Numbered from the stretch's first letter, positions 1 to 5,362 are shown. The stretch: DNA of 6,333 nucleotides from Terriglobia bacterium (GCA_030040455.1 JASHTR010000340.1:1-6333); one strand, 5' to 3'. A program made the numbers and translations. Notes: a model not told the origin generated them from the sequence alone.

Positions 1-166
1 TGCTCGACTCCAATGTATACTTGCCTGTACGAGGTATCCAACTCAATGAGTCTGTCTCTCTTTTGACATGTTGACCTAAGGTAGAGGTGAATTTTTCAGG
101 AGCCACGGACTTGCCGCAGCCAGCCAACAGAAGGGTCGCTGTCAACAGAACGATTGTTCGCTTCAT
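1..166 (-). CDS. Partial lipoprotein of unknown function (N-terminal 55 residues)
   Basis: The reading frame starts with ATG at 166-164 and runs off the left edge without a stop. It begins MKRTIVLLTATLLLAGCGKS, a short lipoprotein signal peptide: a positive N-terminus, a hydrophobic core and the lipobox LAGC with the lipidated cysteine at residue 17. A Shine-Dalgarno sequence GAGGTG lies 5 bases before the ATG and fixes the start. The visible mature part (about 39 residues) is polar and matches no family I recognise. The product should be exported by Sec, lipidated at Cys17 and anchored in the inner or outer membrane; residue 18 is glycine, not aspartate, which in enterobacteria would favour sorting to the outer membrane. 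It lies directly downstream of attC-like repeat 1, as the gene of the next cassette would. Confidence 0.8.
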   Translation of the reverse strand, partial: MKRTIVLLTATLLLAGCGKSVAPEKFTSTLGQHVKRETDSLSWIPRTGKYTLESS

Positions 167-200
167 AATCACCTCAGCCAATTTTCGACAGCGTCGATGC

Positions 201-328
201 GCGTGACCTGATGGTCTCGACCGACGGGCGAGTGGCTCCCCAAATTCGAGTAACGTTGTATAACCCAAACCATCTATAAACTCGAGTGGCAGTCGGCGTT
301 GGCTCCCGGTCGTAGCCCTGCGTTCGGA
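201..328 (-). repeat. attC-like repeat 1 (decayed cores)
   Basis: This spacer follows the stop of the HEAT-repeat gene and precedes the lipoprotein start. Its central and right part (about 255-306) closely matches the repeat at 1944-2069, including CTATAAACTCGAGTGGCAGT compared with CTATAAACTCAAGTGGCAGT. The left part shares GGCGAGTGGCTCC. The terminal 7-mers sit where cores should be but have decayed: GCGTGAC at 201-207 in place of GCCTAAC, and GTTCGGA at 322-328 in place of GTTAGGC. The length (128 bp) fits the 126 bp of the best copy. The left arm of the stem is also weakened, with about 5 bp (CCGAC) pairing left. I read it as an attC site that has probably lost recombination activity. Confidence 0.6.
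257..285 (-). promoter_or_regulatory. Possible sigma70-like promoter inside attC-like repeat 1
   Basis: On the minus strand TCGAGT (285-280) is followed after exactly 17 bases by TATACA (262-257). The same arrangement, with the same spacing, occurs in attC-like repeats 2 and 4. It points toward the lipoprotein gene at 166. The -35 box is weak, and conservation may simply reflect common descent of the repeats. Confidence 0.3.
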
Positions 329-336
329 GAGAGAAG

Positions 337-1392
337 CTATGGCCGGTCGCTGCCCCATATCGCGTCTGGGCCTCGGCCTCTTCCGGTTAAAATCTCATAA
401 CCATTCGCTGCTGCCCAATGTTGGGCTGCGGCCTCCAGCTTCGGGTTTCCGCAGTTCAGGAAATCCTCAGCCATCGCCTCCGTCCTCCACCCCGTTCCGC
501 TATGGCCCAGCGCCTTTATGAGGGCATCCTCCGAGCCTGGCACGCCCAGCCCGATGAAGTATTTGTGATAGTAAGCAATTACTGTCGTGTCCTGCCTGTT
601 CAGTACATCCAGAAACGCCGCCTTGACGCGAGGATCCGGATGTTCGCCTCCCAAATTTAGAAAGAGCGCCCTAAATACTTTTAGCCGCACCGTGGAGTCG
701 CTGTCCTCAGTTTCGGACAACAGGGGTTCAATGCAACCTTCTCCGCAACCCAAGTAGTCGACCGCCACTCTCGAAACTTTAGAGTCACTGTCTCCAAGGG
801 CCGCAACGAGCGGCGGGGCAATAACTTGCCCGAGATCCCCGTGAGAAAAGAGAATGCTCCCGAGAGTTGATACCGCCGCTTCTCGTTCCAAATCATTTCG
901 ACTCTTCATGAGCGCGATAATGGGCGGGAGAGGTGGGGGCGGTTCAGCGGCTGCGAGAGCACGGCTCGCCGCTTCGCGCACGCCGGCGTTGGGATCCTTC
1001 AACAGGGCCAATAGCAAACGCATCTCGCGCTTATCACGTCGCAGATATTGTGGGATGATTCCGGGTAGGGTAGATAACGGACCAGAGTCACCCAAATAGA
1101 GGCCGTCTAATTCGTCCGCGGCATGAGCCCTCACAGTGGACGCCGGATCCTGCAACTCTGAGGTGAGCCGATTAATGCGGCCTATCTCATACCAATAGGC
1201 AAGAGCCACAACGAGGCCCAGCAGTGCTGCCAGAATCAATCCGCCCTTTACGTAAGATCGATTGCTCCGTCGGGATGGCTTGCGATTTATCACGTGAGTC
1301 GACGGACGGGGCCCTACGAAGGCTGCCACGGTCTGCGCACAGGGACTCCGCACCGGTGCAGACCCCTTTTTCCCCAGGCCGCCATTTGGCAT
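337..1392 (-). CDS. Membrane-anchored HEAT-repeat protein
   Basis: The product has up to 351 residues. After a basic N-terminal segment there is one transmembrane helix at about residues 50-68 (GLILAALLGLVVALAYW). The rest is helical, with HEAT-type repeats near residues 76-95, 126-146, 158-180, 195-215, 220-245 and 289-316. Recurring D-P/S-x-x-x-V-R patterns are the HEAT hallmark (KDPNAGVREAASRAL, DSDSKVSRVAVDYL). Such solenoids are protein-binding scaffolds; no catalytic site is seen. The topology is probably N-in with the repeats outside the cytoplasm, but this is inferred. The start is uncertain: no Shine-Dalgarno sequence precedes the ATG at 1392, and the first 33 codons cover a strong hairpin, so GTG at 1293, closer to the basic segment, is a fair alternative. 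The stop at 337 lies 9 bases from attC-like repeat 1. The partner is unknown. Confidence 0.75.
   Translation of the reverse strand: MPNGGLGKKGSAPVRSPCAQTVAAFVGPRPSTHVINRKPSRRSNRSYVKGGLILAALLGLVVALAYWYEIGRINRLTSELQDPASTVRAHAADELDGLYLGDSGPLSTLPGIIPQYLRRDKREMRLLLALLKDPNAGVREAASRALAAAEPPPPLPPIIALMKSRNDLEREAAVSTLGSILFSHGDLGQVIAPPLVAALGDSDSKVSRVAVDYLGCGEGCIEPLLSETEDSDSTVRLKVFRALFLNLGGEHPDPRVKAAFLDVLNRQDTTVIAYYHKYFIGLGVPGSEDALIKALGHSGTGWRTEAMAEDFLNCGNPKLEAAAQHWAAANGYEILTGRGRGPDAIWGSDRP
1330..1371 (+). terminator. Terminator-like hairpin with T-run on the plus strand
   Basis: GGTCTG (1330-1335) and CAC (1338-1340) pair with GTG (1356-1358) and CAGACC (1359-1364), leaving a 2-base bulge. Five T residues follow at 1367-1371 on the plus strand. 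It has the form of a rho-independent terminator but no plus-strand gene lies upstream. It overlaps the doubtful N-terminal codons of the HEAT-repeat gene and may instead be a remnant of another structured element. Confidence 0.3.
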
Positions 1393-1475
1393 GCGGCCGC
1401 GAGCTGAAACTCTGGGGAGTCAGCAAGGCCGAGGGCGTTGCACAAAAGCGATCTCACCGTGAACGGCGAACGACC

Positions 1476-1916
1476 TTAGTGACAGTTCTCGAAGCCGCGG
1501 AAAGGCTGGCCGGAAAGATCAATGGTGGCAATTGTCACGCTCACGGCATCGATGTTGATTGGCCCCTCTGTTCGTCCGTCACGGGCATACCCATATGACT
1601 TTCTTACCTTATATTCTGAATACCCGCGCTTGCAGGGCCCTTCGACAATCAACCATGCGCTGATTCTGTTTCCCGGGTTATCAAAATACAGCAACAACAT
1701 CTCGGTCGCGGGAGGCTCTCTGTAGATGATTGGATCTCCACCTTCCCAATCTCCAGAGCCGAGCATGCGCGAAACATCGTTGTAGGTCATACCCCGGTGT
1801 AACGCATGAGTGACTGCGCTATACGCACCACGCGAGGAACATGAAATCAAGAGAATGGAGCAAGCCACAATTCCAACCGCTAACAGCGTTAGCTTTGGCC
1901 CTTTTTTGGTTTTCAT
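1476..1916 (-). CDS. Lipoprotein with BamE/SmpA-like domain
   Basis: The 146-residue product starts MKTKKGPKLTLLAVGIVACS and carries the lipobox LISC with the lipidated cysteine at residue 26. The region from about residue 34 to 95 (THALHRGMTYNDVSRMLGSG, then LLLYFDN and AWLIVEG) follows the pattern of small BamE/SmpA-type domains: a 'kGMtydDV..mLG' helix pair followed by beta strands. BamE itself is part of the outer-membrane beta-barrel assembly complex; small lipoproteins with the same fold are common and functionally varied, so a role in barrel assembly should not be assumed. The frame stays open upstream to 1991, but that stretch overlaps the attC-like repeat, so the ATG at 1916 directly before the signal peptide is preferred. 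It has no clear Shine-Dalgarno sequence. The start lies 27 bases after the repeat core at 1944-1950, as in a gene cassette. Confidence 0.75.
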   Translation of the reverse strand: MKTKKGPKLTLLAVGIVACSILLISCSSRGAYSAVTHALHRGMTYNDVSRMLGSGDWEGGDPIIYREPPATEMLLLYFDNPGNRISAWLIVEGPCKRGYSEYKVRKSYGYARDGRTEGPINIDAVSVTIATIDLSGQPFRGFENCH

Positions 1917-1943
1917 TGATCTACTGTTGTGCGTTGTGAGGCC

Positions 1944-2069
1944 GCCTAACCATCCAAGCTGAGCCACGCTGACCGGCGAGTGGCTCCGCAAGATGGGTCA
2001 TCGTTATATAATCCAAATCACCTATAAACTCAAGTGGCAGTCGGTGTTGGCTTCGGCGCGGCGTTAGGC
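1944..2069 (-). repeat. attC-like repeat 2 (best-preserved integron recombination site)
   Basis: A 126-bp element bounded by perfect inverted 7-mers GCCTAAC (1944-1950) and GTTAGGC (2063-2069), which match the attC core consensus RYYYAAC/GTTRRRY. Inside, GAGCC (1961-1965) pairs with GGCTT (2049-2053). ACGCTGAC (1966-1973) pairs with GTCGGTGT (2040-2047), including two G-T pairs that are possible only on the plus strand. One T (2048) is left unpaired in the 3' half of that strand. A single-strand hairpin with an extrahelical T on the 3' side is the known form of the recombined bottom strand of attC. This makes minus the top strand, the same polarity as the genes. The element starts 7 bases after the stop of the upstream gene (2077), and the next gene begins 27 bases beyond it. 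Confidence 0.75.
2005..2033 (-). promoter_or_regulatory. Possible sigma70-like promoter inside attC-like repeat 2
   Basis: On the minus strand TTGAGT (2033-2028) and TATATA (2010-2005) are separated by exactly 17 bases. Transcription from here would enter the BamE-like lipoprotein gene after a leader of roughly 80 bases. The same pair with the same spacing recurs in repeats 1 and 4. The hexamers match the consensus at about 4 of 6 positions each. Confidence 0.35.
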
Positions 2070-2076
2070 GCTTGGC

Positions 2077-2808
2077 TCATCCGCCAAGAATTTTTTTAGC
2101 CGACGCAAACCAAAGAACTGAACCTCCGCCAGAACTGGCGTCCAACTGCTCGGTGCCACCGTGACCCTGCATGATGGTTGTGTAATAATCGTCATCTGAT
2201 ATTTTGTAACCGCTGTTTGAGAGATGTGCCACGACCATCTTGAGCCTAGCTTGGCTACGGATGGACGCGGGATCACGAAACCAGAGACCATAAACCGTTC
2301 TGCTGTCGTCACAGAGTGGGCAGTATTCGCCGTCGGTCGTAAAGAGAAAGCCACGATGGCAAAACTTCTTGGACTCTGTTGATGTTTCGGATGCAGTGGC
2401 CTGCTCTTTGGCGGCGGATGAAGGCGCCGGTGAGGTGGTGTCTGTAACGGCTATCCTTCCTTCGGTGATAAGGTGAACAGTTCCTGTATCTTTCGTTGTC
2501 ATCATGGCATTCCAGATTGTATCTGGTCCGTGGCTGGGTAGAACTCCAAAGATAAGAGTCGCATCCCCCTTCTGAAGATATATTCCGATGAAATCTTCTT
2601 TGATTTTGCGCCAGCCCGCTTGGGTTGCTCGCGATAGAAAGTCGCGAGCACCGCTCGCTTTGCGAATAATGGCCTTCGCCTCATCAATAAGACTCGTTGG
2701 CTGTGGTGGCGGGGCCGGTTTTGGAGTCTTCGGCGCAGCAGGTTTTGGCGTGGGCGGTTGTGCGGCTGCTGCGGAAGAACCGCCGAATAGCTTTTTCCAA
2801 AAGCTCAT
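2077..2808 (-). CDS. Hypothetical protein with proline-rich linker and possible zinc site
   Basis: The product has 243 residues. It starts MSFWKKLFGG, a short amphipathic segment, not a signal peptide, and continues with an Ala/Pro/Lys-rich linker (residues about 12-38). A first compact region spans about residues 39-124 (SLIDEAKAIIRKASGARDFL, followed by beta-rich sequence). A second linker rich in Ala, Ser and Thr spans 125-147. A C-terminal region contains Cys150-His151 and CPLC at 163-166, which together could bind zinc. The protein looks cytoplasmic, possibly membrane-associated through its N-terminus; I recognise no family. The start is supported by AAAGGAAA about 6 bases upstream. The 51-base leader begins at the repeat core GTTAGAC (2866-2860) and the stop lies 7 bases from repeat 2, so gene and repeat form one cassette. 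It is the only cassette product here without an export signal or membrane helix. Confidence 0.7.
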   Translation of the reverse strand: MSFWKKLFGGSSAAAAQPPTPKPAAPKTPKPAPPPQPTSLIDEAKAIIRKASGARDFLSRATQAGWRKIKEDFIGIYLQKGDATLIFGVLPSHGPDTIWNAMMTTKDTGTVHLITEGRIAVTDTTSPAPSSAAKEQATASETSTESKKFCHRGFLFTTDGEYCPLCDDSRTVYGLWFRDPASIRSQARLKMVVAHLSNSGYKISDDDYYTTIMQGHGGTEQLDASSGGGSVLWFASAKKILGG

Positions 2809-2859
2809 TTGCGTTTCCTTTTAGTTTGTGATGTTTGTTTGTGCGCGTGCGCTCGAAGC

Positions 2860-2981
2860 GTCTAACGAGCCAAGGCTGAGCCGTGCCGGCGGACGAGCGG
2901 CTCTGCAAGCTCGATCATCGTTGTACAACTCAAACCATGTTTGCCCCCGACAGACGGCAGGCTCCGGTGCATTCAAAATCA
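2860..2981 (-). repeat. attC-like repeat 3 (one core lost)
   Basis: The left end is a valid core, GTCTAAC (2860-2866). It is followed by CCAAGGCTGAGCC, similar to repeat 2 (CCAAGCTGAGCC), then GAGCGGCTC and CATCGTTGTA. GAGCC (2878-2882) pairs with GGCTC (2960-2964), and TGCCG (2884-2888) pairs with CGGCA (2955-2959), with G2883 unpaired. The right end has no GTTRRRY: the sequence after GGCTCCGGTGC (2960-2970) reads ATTCAAAATC and runs into the stop codon of the ankyrin gene at 2979-2981. The unpaired base lies on the opposite side from that in repeat 2, apparently because the right arm lost two bases. I read it as a damaged attC. The right boundary is approximate. Confidence 0.6.
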
Positions 2982-3863
2982 GTCTCCGCTCCCGTGGTGC
3001 ATGAGTTGTCGGATGCCTGGAACGGTCGAATCGGCGACCATTTTATTGATCGTTATCGCCGGCCTTAAAATCACCGGGAGCGTCGTGTGAATAACGCCGT
3101 CCTCACCGACCCAAAGGTGGGAGCTGTCCGAATATATGCCGTTTGTCCCTCGAAGCAAAACACCTACGCCTAAATGGTCGAGATCAGGGCCGCCAAAGCC
3201 ATAGATACTTGGAATGGACGGAGGCGGCTGGATTGACGCTGACCAATGTGCGCCATTCTCTGCAAGGAACTTGGCGACTGCCGTTTGTCCAACGGAAACC
3301 GCTACAGCAAGGGCGCTGGGACCGAGGCGTTGTTGGGCCAACTCGAATGCGGTTGCTCCTTGCCCTGTGGTATGAACATCTTCTGCCACAAAGACCTCTT
3401 CCTGCAAATTGACGTCCGCTCCATGCCTAACGAGCCATTTGACAGTTTCTAACTGCCCGGACCTAGCCGCCGCACAAAGAGGAATGTGCGGTTGATAACC
3501 TCGGCCTTGCAACCAGCAGTTAACAAGGTTCATTACCGATCGCATTTTAGCGGCCTGATGAGGTCCAGGACTTAATTGAGAATGCGCGGTTGCGCCATTG
3601 ATGTCGACGCCTTGCCCCACCAAAACTTGAACAACGTTCAAACATCCCGCAGCGGCGGCTTCGTTCAGAGCTGCAGCCACTGTATAGGACTTAACCTTTG
3701 GAATGAGGGCTGCGGCCTTCTTGGCGTTACAAACACGAGCAGCCTTCAAGAGTTTGTCGCCCGGTGTTGCCGCAACGCATTCGTTTGCGACGAGGGCTGA
3801 AATGGCCAGAAGGATGGCCAGCGTCAGGCGTGGAGTTTCATGTTTGATCACTTTTGTCTTCAT
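2979..3863 (-). CDS. Secreted ankyrin-repeat protein
   Basis: The product has 294 residues. A Sec signal peptide (MKTKVIKHETPRLTLAILLA onward) probably ends near residues 31-32 (CVAA/TPGD). Ankyrin-like repeats follow at about 62-92 (ALNEAAAAGCLNVVQVLVGQ, GVDING), 126-155 (IPLCAAARSGQLETVKWLVR, HGADVN) and 170-205 (ATAFELAQQRL ... AKFLAENGAHW). The last 85 residues are not repeat-like and are rich in Gly, Pro and beta-branched residues. Ankyrin solenoids bind other proteins; no enzyme motif is visible. With a signal peptide, it should act in the periplasm or outside the cell. GGAG lies about 11 bases before the ATG, a little far but usable. The stop codon falls inside the degraded end of repeat 3, so the last few codons may have been altered by the damage there. 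Confidence 0.8.
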   Translation of the reverse strand: MKTKVIKHETPRLTLAILLAISALVANECVAATPGDKLLKAARVCNAKKAAALIPKVKSYTVAAALNEAAAAGCLNVVQVLVGQGVDINGATAHSQLSPGPHQAAKMRSVMNLVNCWLQGRGYQPHIPLCAAARSGQLETVKWLVRHGADVNLQEEVFVAEDVHTTGQGATAFELAQQRLGPSALAVAVSVGQTAVAKFLAENGAHWSASIQPPPSIPSIYGFGGPDLDHLGVGVLLRGTNGIYSDSSHLWVGEDGVIHTTLPVILRPAITINKMVADSTVPGIRQLMHHGSGD

Positions 3864-4066
3864 TTTGGTCTTTTCTCCGTGTTTTCTTGCCCTTGTTCAC
3901 GGCTCAAGCTGCCGCCTGCCACCTGCTAGCCTGCATTCCCATCTTAAGGAGTTGGGTTAACACCACATAGCGCTATCTATTAGAACTTCGACGACCGCTG
4001 CGACGGGTTAGCATGTGATCGAGAAGTCAGGGTAGAGCGGGTGATCCCGCTCCAGCCCGTGTCAGT
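3864..4066. other. Gene-free spacer upstream of the ankyrin gene
   Basis: I find no convincing gene here. The part nearest the ankyrin gene serves as its leader. GGTTAAC at 3955-3961 resembles an attC core with one mismatch, but the sequence beside it lacks the CCAAG/GAGCC arms found in the other repeats. The only clear structure is the hairpin at 4035-4052. Confidence 0.5.
4035..4052. other. Perfect 7-bp hairpin without T-run
   Basis: GAGCGGG (4035-4041) and CCCGCTC (4046-4052) form a perfect stem with a TGAT loop. It lies about 15 bases beyond the stop codon of the minus-strand gene-tail remnant at 4067, where a terminator would be expected. No T-run follows on either strand, so intrinsic termination is doubtful. 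Confidence 0.4.
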
Positions 4067-4150
4067 TTAATTTGTGGTCGCCTTCTCCTTGCGCTTCGGT
4101 TTTGGATTCTCCGTGACGACGGCCTTGATGGCCTCAACATCCAGGCTCCA
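4067..4150 (-). pseudogene. Possible 3' tail of a lost gene
   Basis: The minus strand reads WSLDVEAIKAVVTENPK, then a lysine-rich end PKRKEKATTN and a TAA at 4069-4067. The frame is closed 5' by a TGA at 4171-4169 and has no ATG, so it cannot be a complete gene. The helix-like segment and lysine-rich tail look like the authentic C-terminus of a protein, but I cannot name the family. It joins directly to the attC end at 4143-4164, which suggests that a foreign fragment replaced most of an attC site here. It could also be a chance reading. Confidence 0.3.
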
Positions 4151-4164
4151 GGGCGACGTTAGGC
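4143..4164. repeat. Truncated attC end (single core)
   Basis: The plus strand reads AGGCTCCAGGGCGACGTTAG up to the core GTTAGGC at 4158-4164. This matches the right end of the other repeats (GGCTTCGGCGCGGC then GTTAGGC in repeat 2), with the same 14-base spacing between GGCT and the core. No partner core or loop is found to the left. It lies about 75 bases beyond the stop of the secreted-protein gene at 4239. Confidence 0.5.
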
Positions 4165-4180
4165 GGCGTCATTACTGAAA

Positions 4181-4279
4181 TATAATCGTCTCTTTCTTCA
4201 CAACAAAGGAGAAATGATGTGGACGACTGGGCGCCGGGTCAGGGCGCGTTTGTTTTGGCTTCGCTCACCTCCAGGTTGA
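4181..4279 (+). pseudogene. Possible 5' leader and start of a lost plus-strand gene
   Basis: After the core GTTAGGC the plus strand reads like a cassette leader. A TATAAT hexamer lies at 4181-4186, an A-rich stretch follows, AAGGAG is at 4206-4211, and tandem ATG codons lie at 4214 and 4217. The frame (MMWTTGRRVRARLFWLRSPP) ends after 21 codons at a TGA (4277-4279) and overlaps the 3' end of the minus-strand gene at 4239. A good leader followed by a dead frame suggests the beginning of an oppositely oriented cassette, cut off by the neighbour. No good -35 box is seen. Chance cannot be excluded. Confidence 0.3.
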
Positions 4280-4988
4280 GAGCGTCTATGGCGTTCGTGG
4301 TGACCACGAGAATAGCTCCGTTGTCCTTCGTCGGCCGCCAATATCGTCCGAGGAGCTTCACCTGTTCTTTTAGAGAAAACAGCGGTGACAGATCAATCCG
4401 AGTGCCCGGTGTGCCGGCGAGAGGAAACAACTTGCTCTTGCCGTCGGGGGAAGCGAAGTCCGGCATCAAGCACATGGACACCTTACCGTAGAATTCCAAG
4501 GCGGACGAGTCCCCCACGCTGAAGGCCCGAATTGCTGTGATGTCCGTGTGAAAGTCAATCGCCGGCAATTGGTCCAGGCTCTTCACGATTTTGGTCGGCA
4601 AGGCCGAATCGGTTGATTCGTGGAGAAGCGCCTTATACACTCCAGACGGATCGAGCAATACCAGGCCGGGGTCCTTTTCCATGGCTCGCAACGGAATCAC
4701 AAAGCCCTGATACTCCTTGTTCCACTCCATTTTCCCCTCGACCAACAATTTGGTTATGTGGTGCGTGCCGTCGGGGTAGGTGTTCGACTGCGTTATGTAT
4801 TTGGGTTCGGCTGACGGCGCAGCCGGTGAACGTCCGGAGGACGCGTTCGCGGGTGGCGTTTCCTGTGCGGATAGCGCCAGCGGGAAGACCACGATGGCAG
4901 AAACGAGCAGTACCAGGACTTTCGTGCGTGTTGTTGAACTGAACTGACCGGGCATCGTCATAGTGCAAGGTCCTCGTTTTGCCTTCAT
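4239..4988 (-). CDS. Secreted protein of unknown function
   Basis: The product has 249 residues. The N-terminus has a 22-residue basic and polar region, a hydrophobic core at about 24-40 (VLVLLVSAIVVFPLALS) and a likely signal peptidase I site LSA/Q at 41-42. An Ala/Pro/Ser-rich linker (42-60) follows, then a beta-rich domain to the end. Aromatic and charged residues are spread through it (GKMEWNKEYQGFVIPLRAME; FHTDITAIRAFSVGD) and there is a single cysteine in the mature part (CLMPDF). I recognise no family or catalytic motif. AAAGGA five bases before the ATG at 4988 supports this start over the internal ATGs at 4961 and 4955. The 52-base leader begins at the core of repeat 4. The product should be periplasmic or secreted. 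Confidence 0.75.
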   Translation of the reverse strand: MKAKRGPCTMTMPGQFSSTTRTKVLVLLVSAIVVFPLALSAQETPPANASSGRSPAAPSAEPKYITQSNTYPDGTHHITKLLVEGKMEWNKEYQGFVIPLRAMEKDPGLVLLDPSGVYKALLHESTDSALPTKIVKSLDQLPAIDFHTDITAIRAFSVGDSSALEFYGKVSMCLMPDFASPDGKSKLFPLAGTPGTRIDLSPLFSLKEQVKLLGRYWRPTKDNGAILVVTTNAIDALNLEVSEAKTNAP

Positions 4989-5040
4989 AGTTTTCCTTTC
5001 GTTGTGTTATTTATGAGTTACAACTCCCGCGACGAGTCAC

Positions 5041-5160
5041 GCCTAGCGATCCAAAGCTTGGCTGCCCCGACGGGAAAGCTGCTGTGCTGGCTCACTGTAT
5101 CACGGAAACCATCCATAAGCTCAAGGGGCAGCCGGCGATGGCTCCAGCGCGGTGTGAGGC
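5041..5160 (-). repeat. attC-like repeat 4 (mutated cores)
   Basis: A 120-bp element with ends GCCTAGC (5041-5047) and GTGAGGC (5154-5160), each one base from the consensus cores. Inside, GGCTGCCCC (5060-5068) pairs perfectly with GGGGCAGCC (5125-5133), and AGC (5055-5057) can pair with GCT (5141-5143), leaving extra unpaired bases on the right as in repeat 2. The segment ACCATCCATAAGCTCAAGGG aligns with CTATAAACTCAAGTGG of repeat 2. It stands between the 49-codon ORF (stop 13 bases away) and the leader of the secreted-protein gene. Both cores carry a change at the same pair of positions relative to the consensus, so function is uncertain. Confidence 0.65.
5096..5124 (-). promoter_or_regulatory. 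Possible sigma70-like promoter inside attC-like repeat 4
   Basis: On the minus strand TTGAGC (5124-5119) and GATACA (5101-5096) are separated by 17 bases, the same layout as in repeats 1 and 2. It would transcribe the secreted-protein gene starting at 4988. Confidence 0.3.
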
Positions 5161-5173
5161 AGTATCGTTCGCT

Positions 5174-5323
5174 CTAAATCACGATGACTGGGCTGTAGCC
5201 AACATCGGGGTAGGAATTGTCTTGTTTGCATTCGATACATGGCCATGTTCGCTGTTGACCGTTCCGAAGCGAGGGAATGATGATGGACTTTGCAATTGAC
5301 CGCGCCTCTTCTAGTGAGCTCAT
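5174..5323 (-). CDS. Small ORF, possibly the 3' part of a truncated cassette gene
   Basis: The minus strand encodes 49 residues from ATG at 5323: MSSLEEARSIAKSIIIPSLR, followed by a stretch with TWPCIECKQDN and ending SPVIVI before a TAG at 5176-5174. The stop lies 13 bases from repeat 4, the spacing expected of a cassette gene. There is no Shine-Dalgarno sequence, and the frame is closed five codons before the ATG by a TGA that lies within DNA belonging to the transposase remnant. The gene was therefore probably longer and lost its 5' part when the insertion sequence arrived near 5331. The CIEC pair could bind metal. No family is recognised, and a chance ORF remains possible. Confidence 0.4.
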   Translation of the reverse strand: MSSLEEARSIAKSIIIPSLRNGQQRTWPCIECKQDNSYPDVGYSPVIVI

Positions 5324-5362
5324 GCTTATCGGGTTGTTTCAGCAGGCCCCAAGGAGTAGTAT

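Noticed and set aside
1917..1991. Longer N-terminus of the BamE-like lipoprotein from 1991
   Set aside because: The added residues would translate the attC-like repeat and would place the signal peptide internally.
3955..3961. GGTTAAC as another attC core
   Set aside because: It mismatches the consensus, and the adjacent sequence lacks the arms shared by the other repeats.
4219..4491. Plus-strand frame opposite the secreted-protein gene
   Set aside because: It is the antisense shadow of a gene with a signal peptide and ribosome binding site; the plausible plus-strand start at 4214/4217 is in a different frame and stops after 21 codons.
201..5160. CRISPR array
   Set aside because: The repeats are about 120 bp, diverged from each other, and separated by whole genes, not by short equal spacers.
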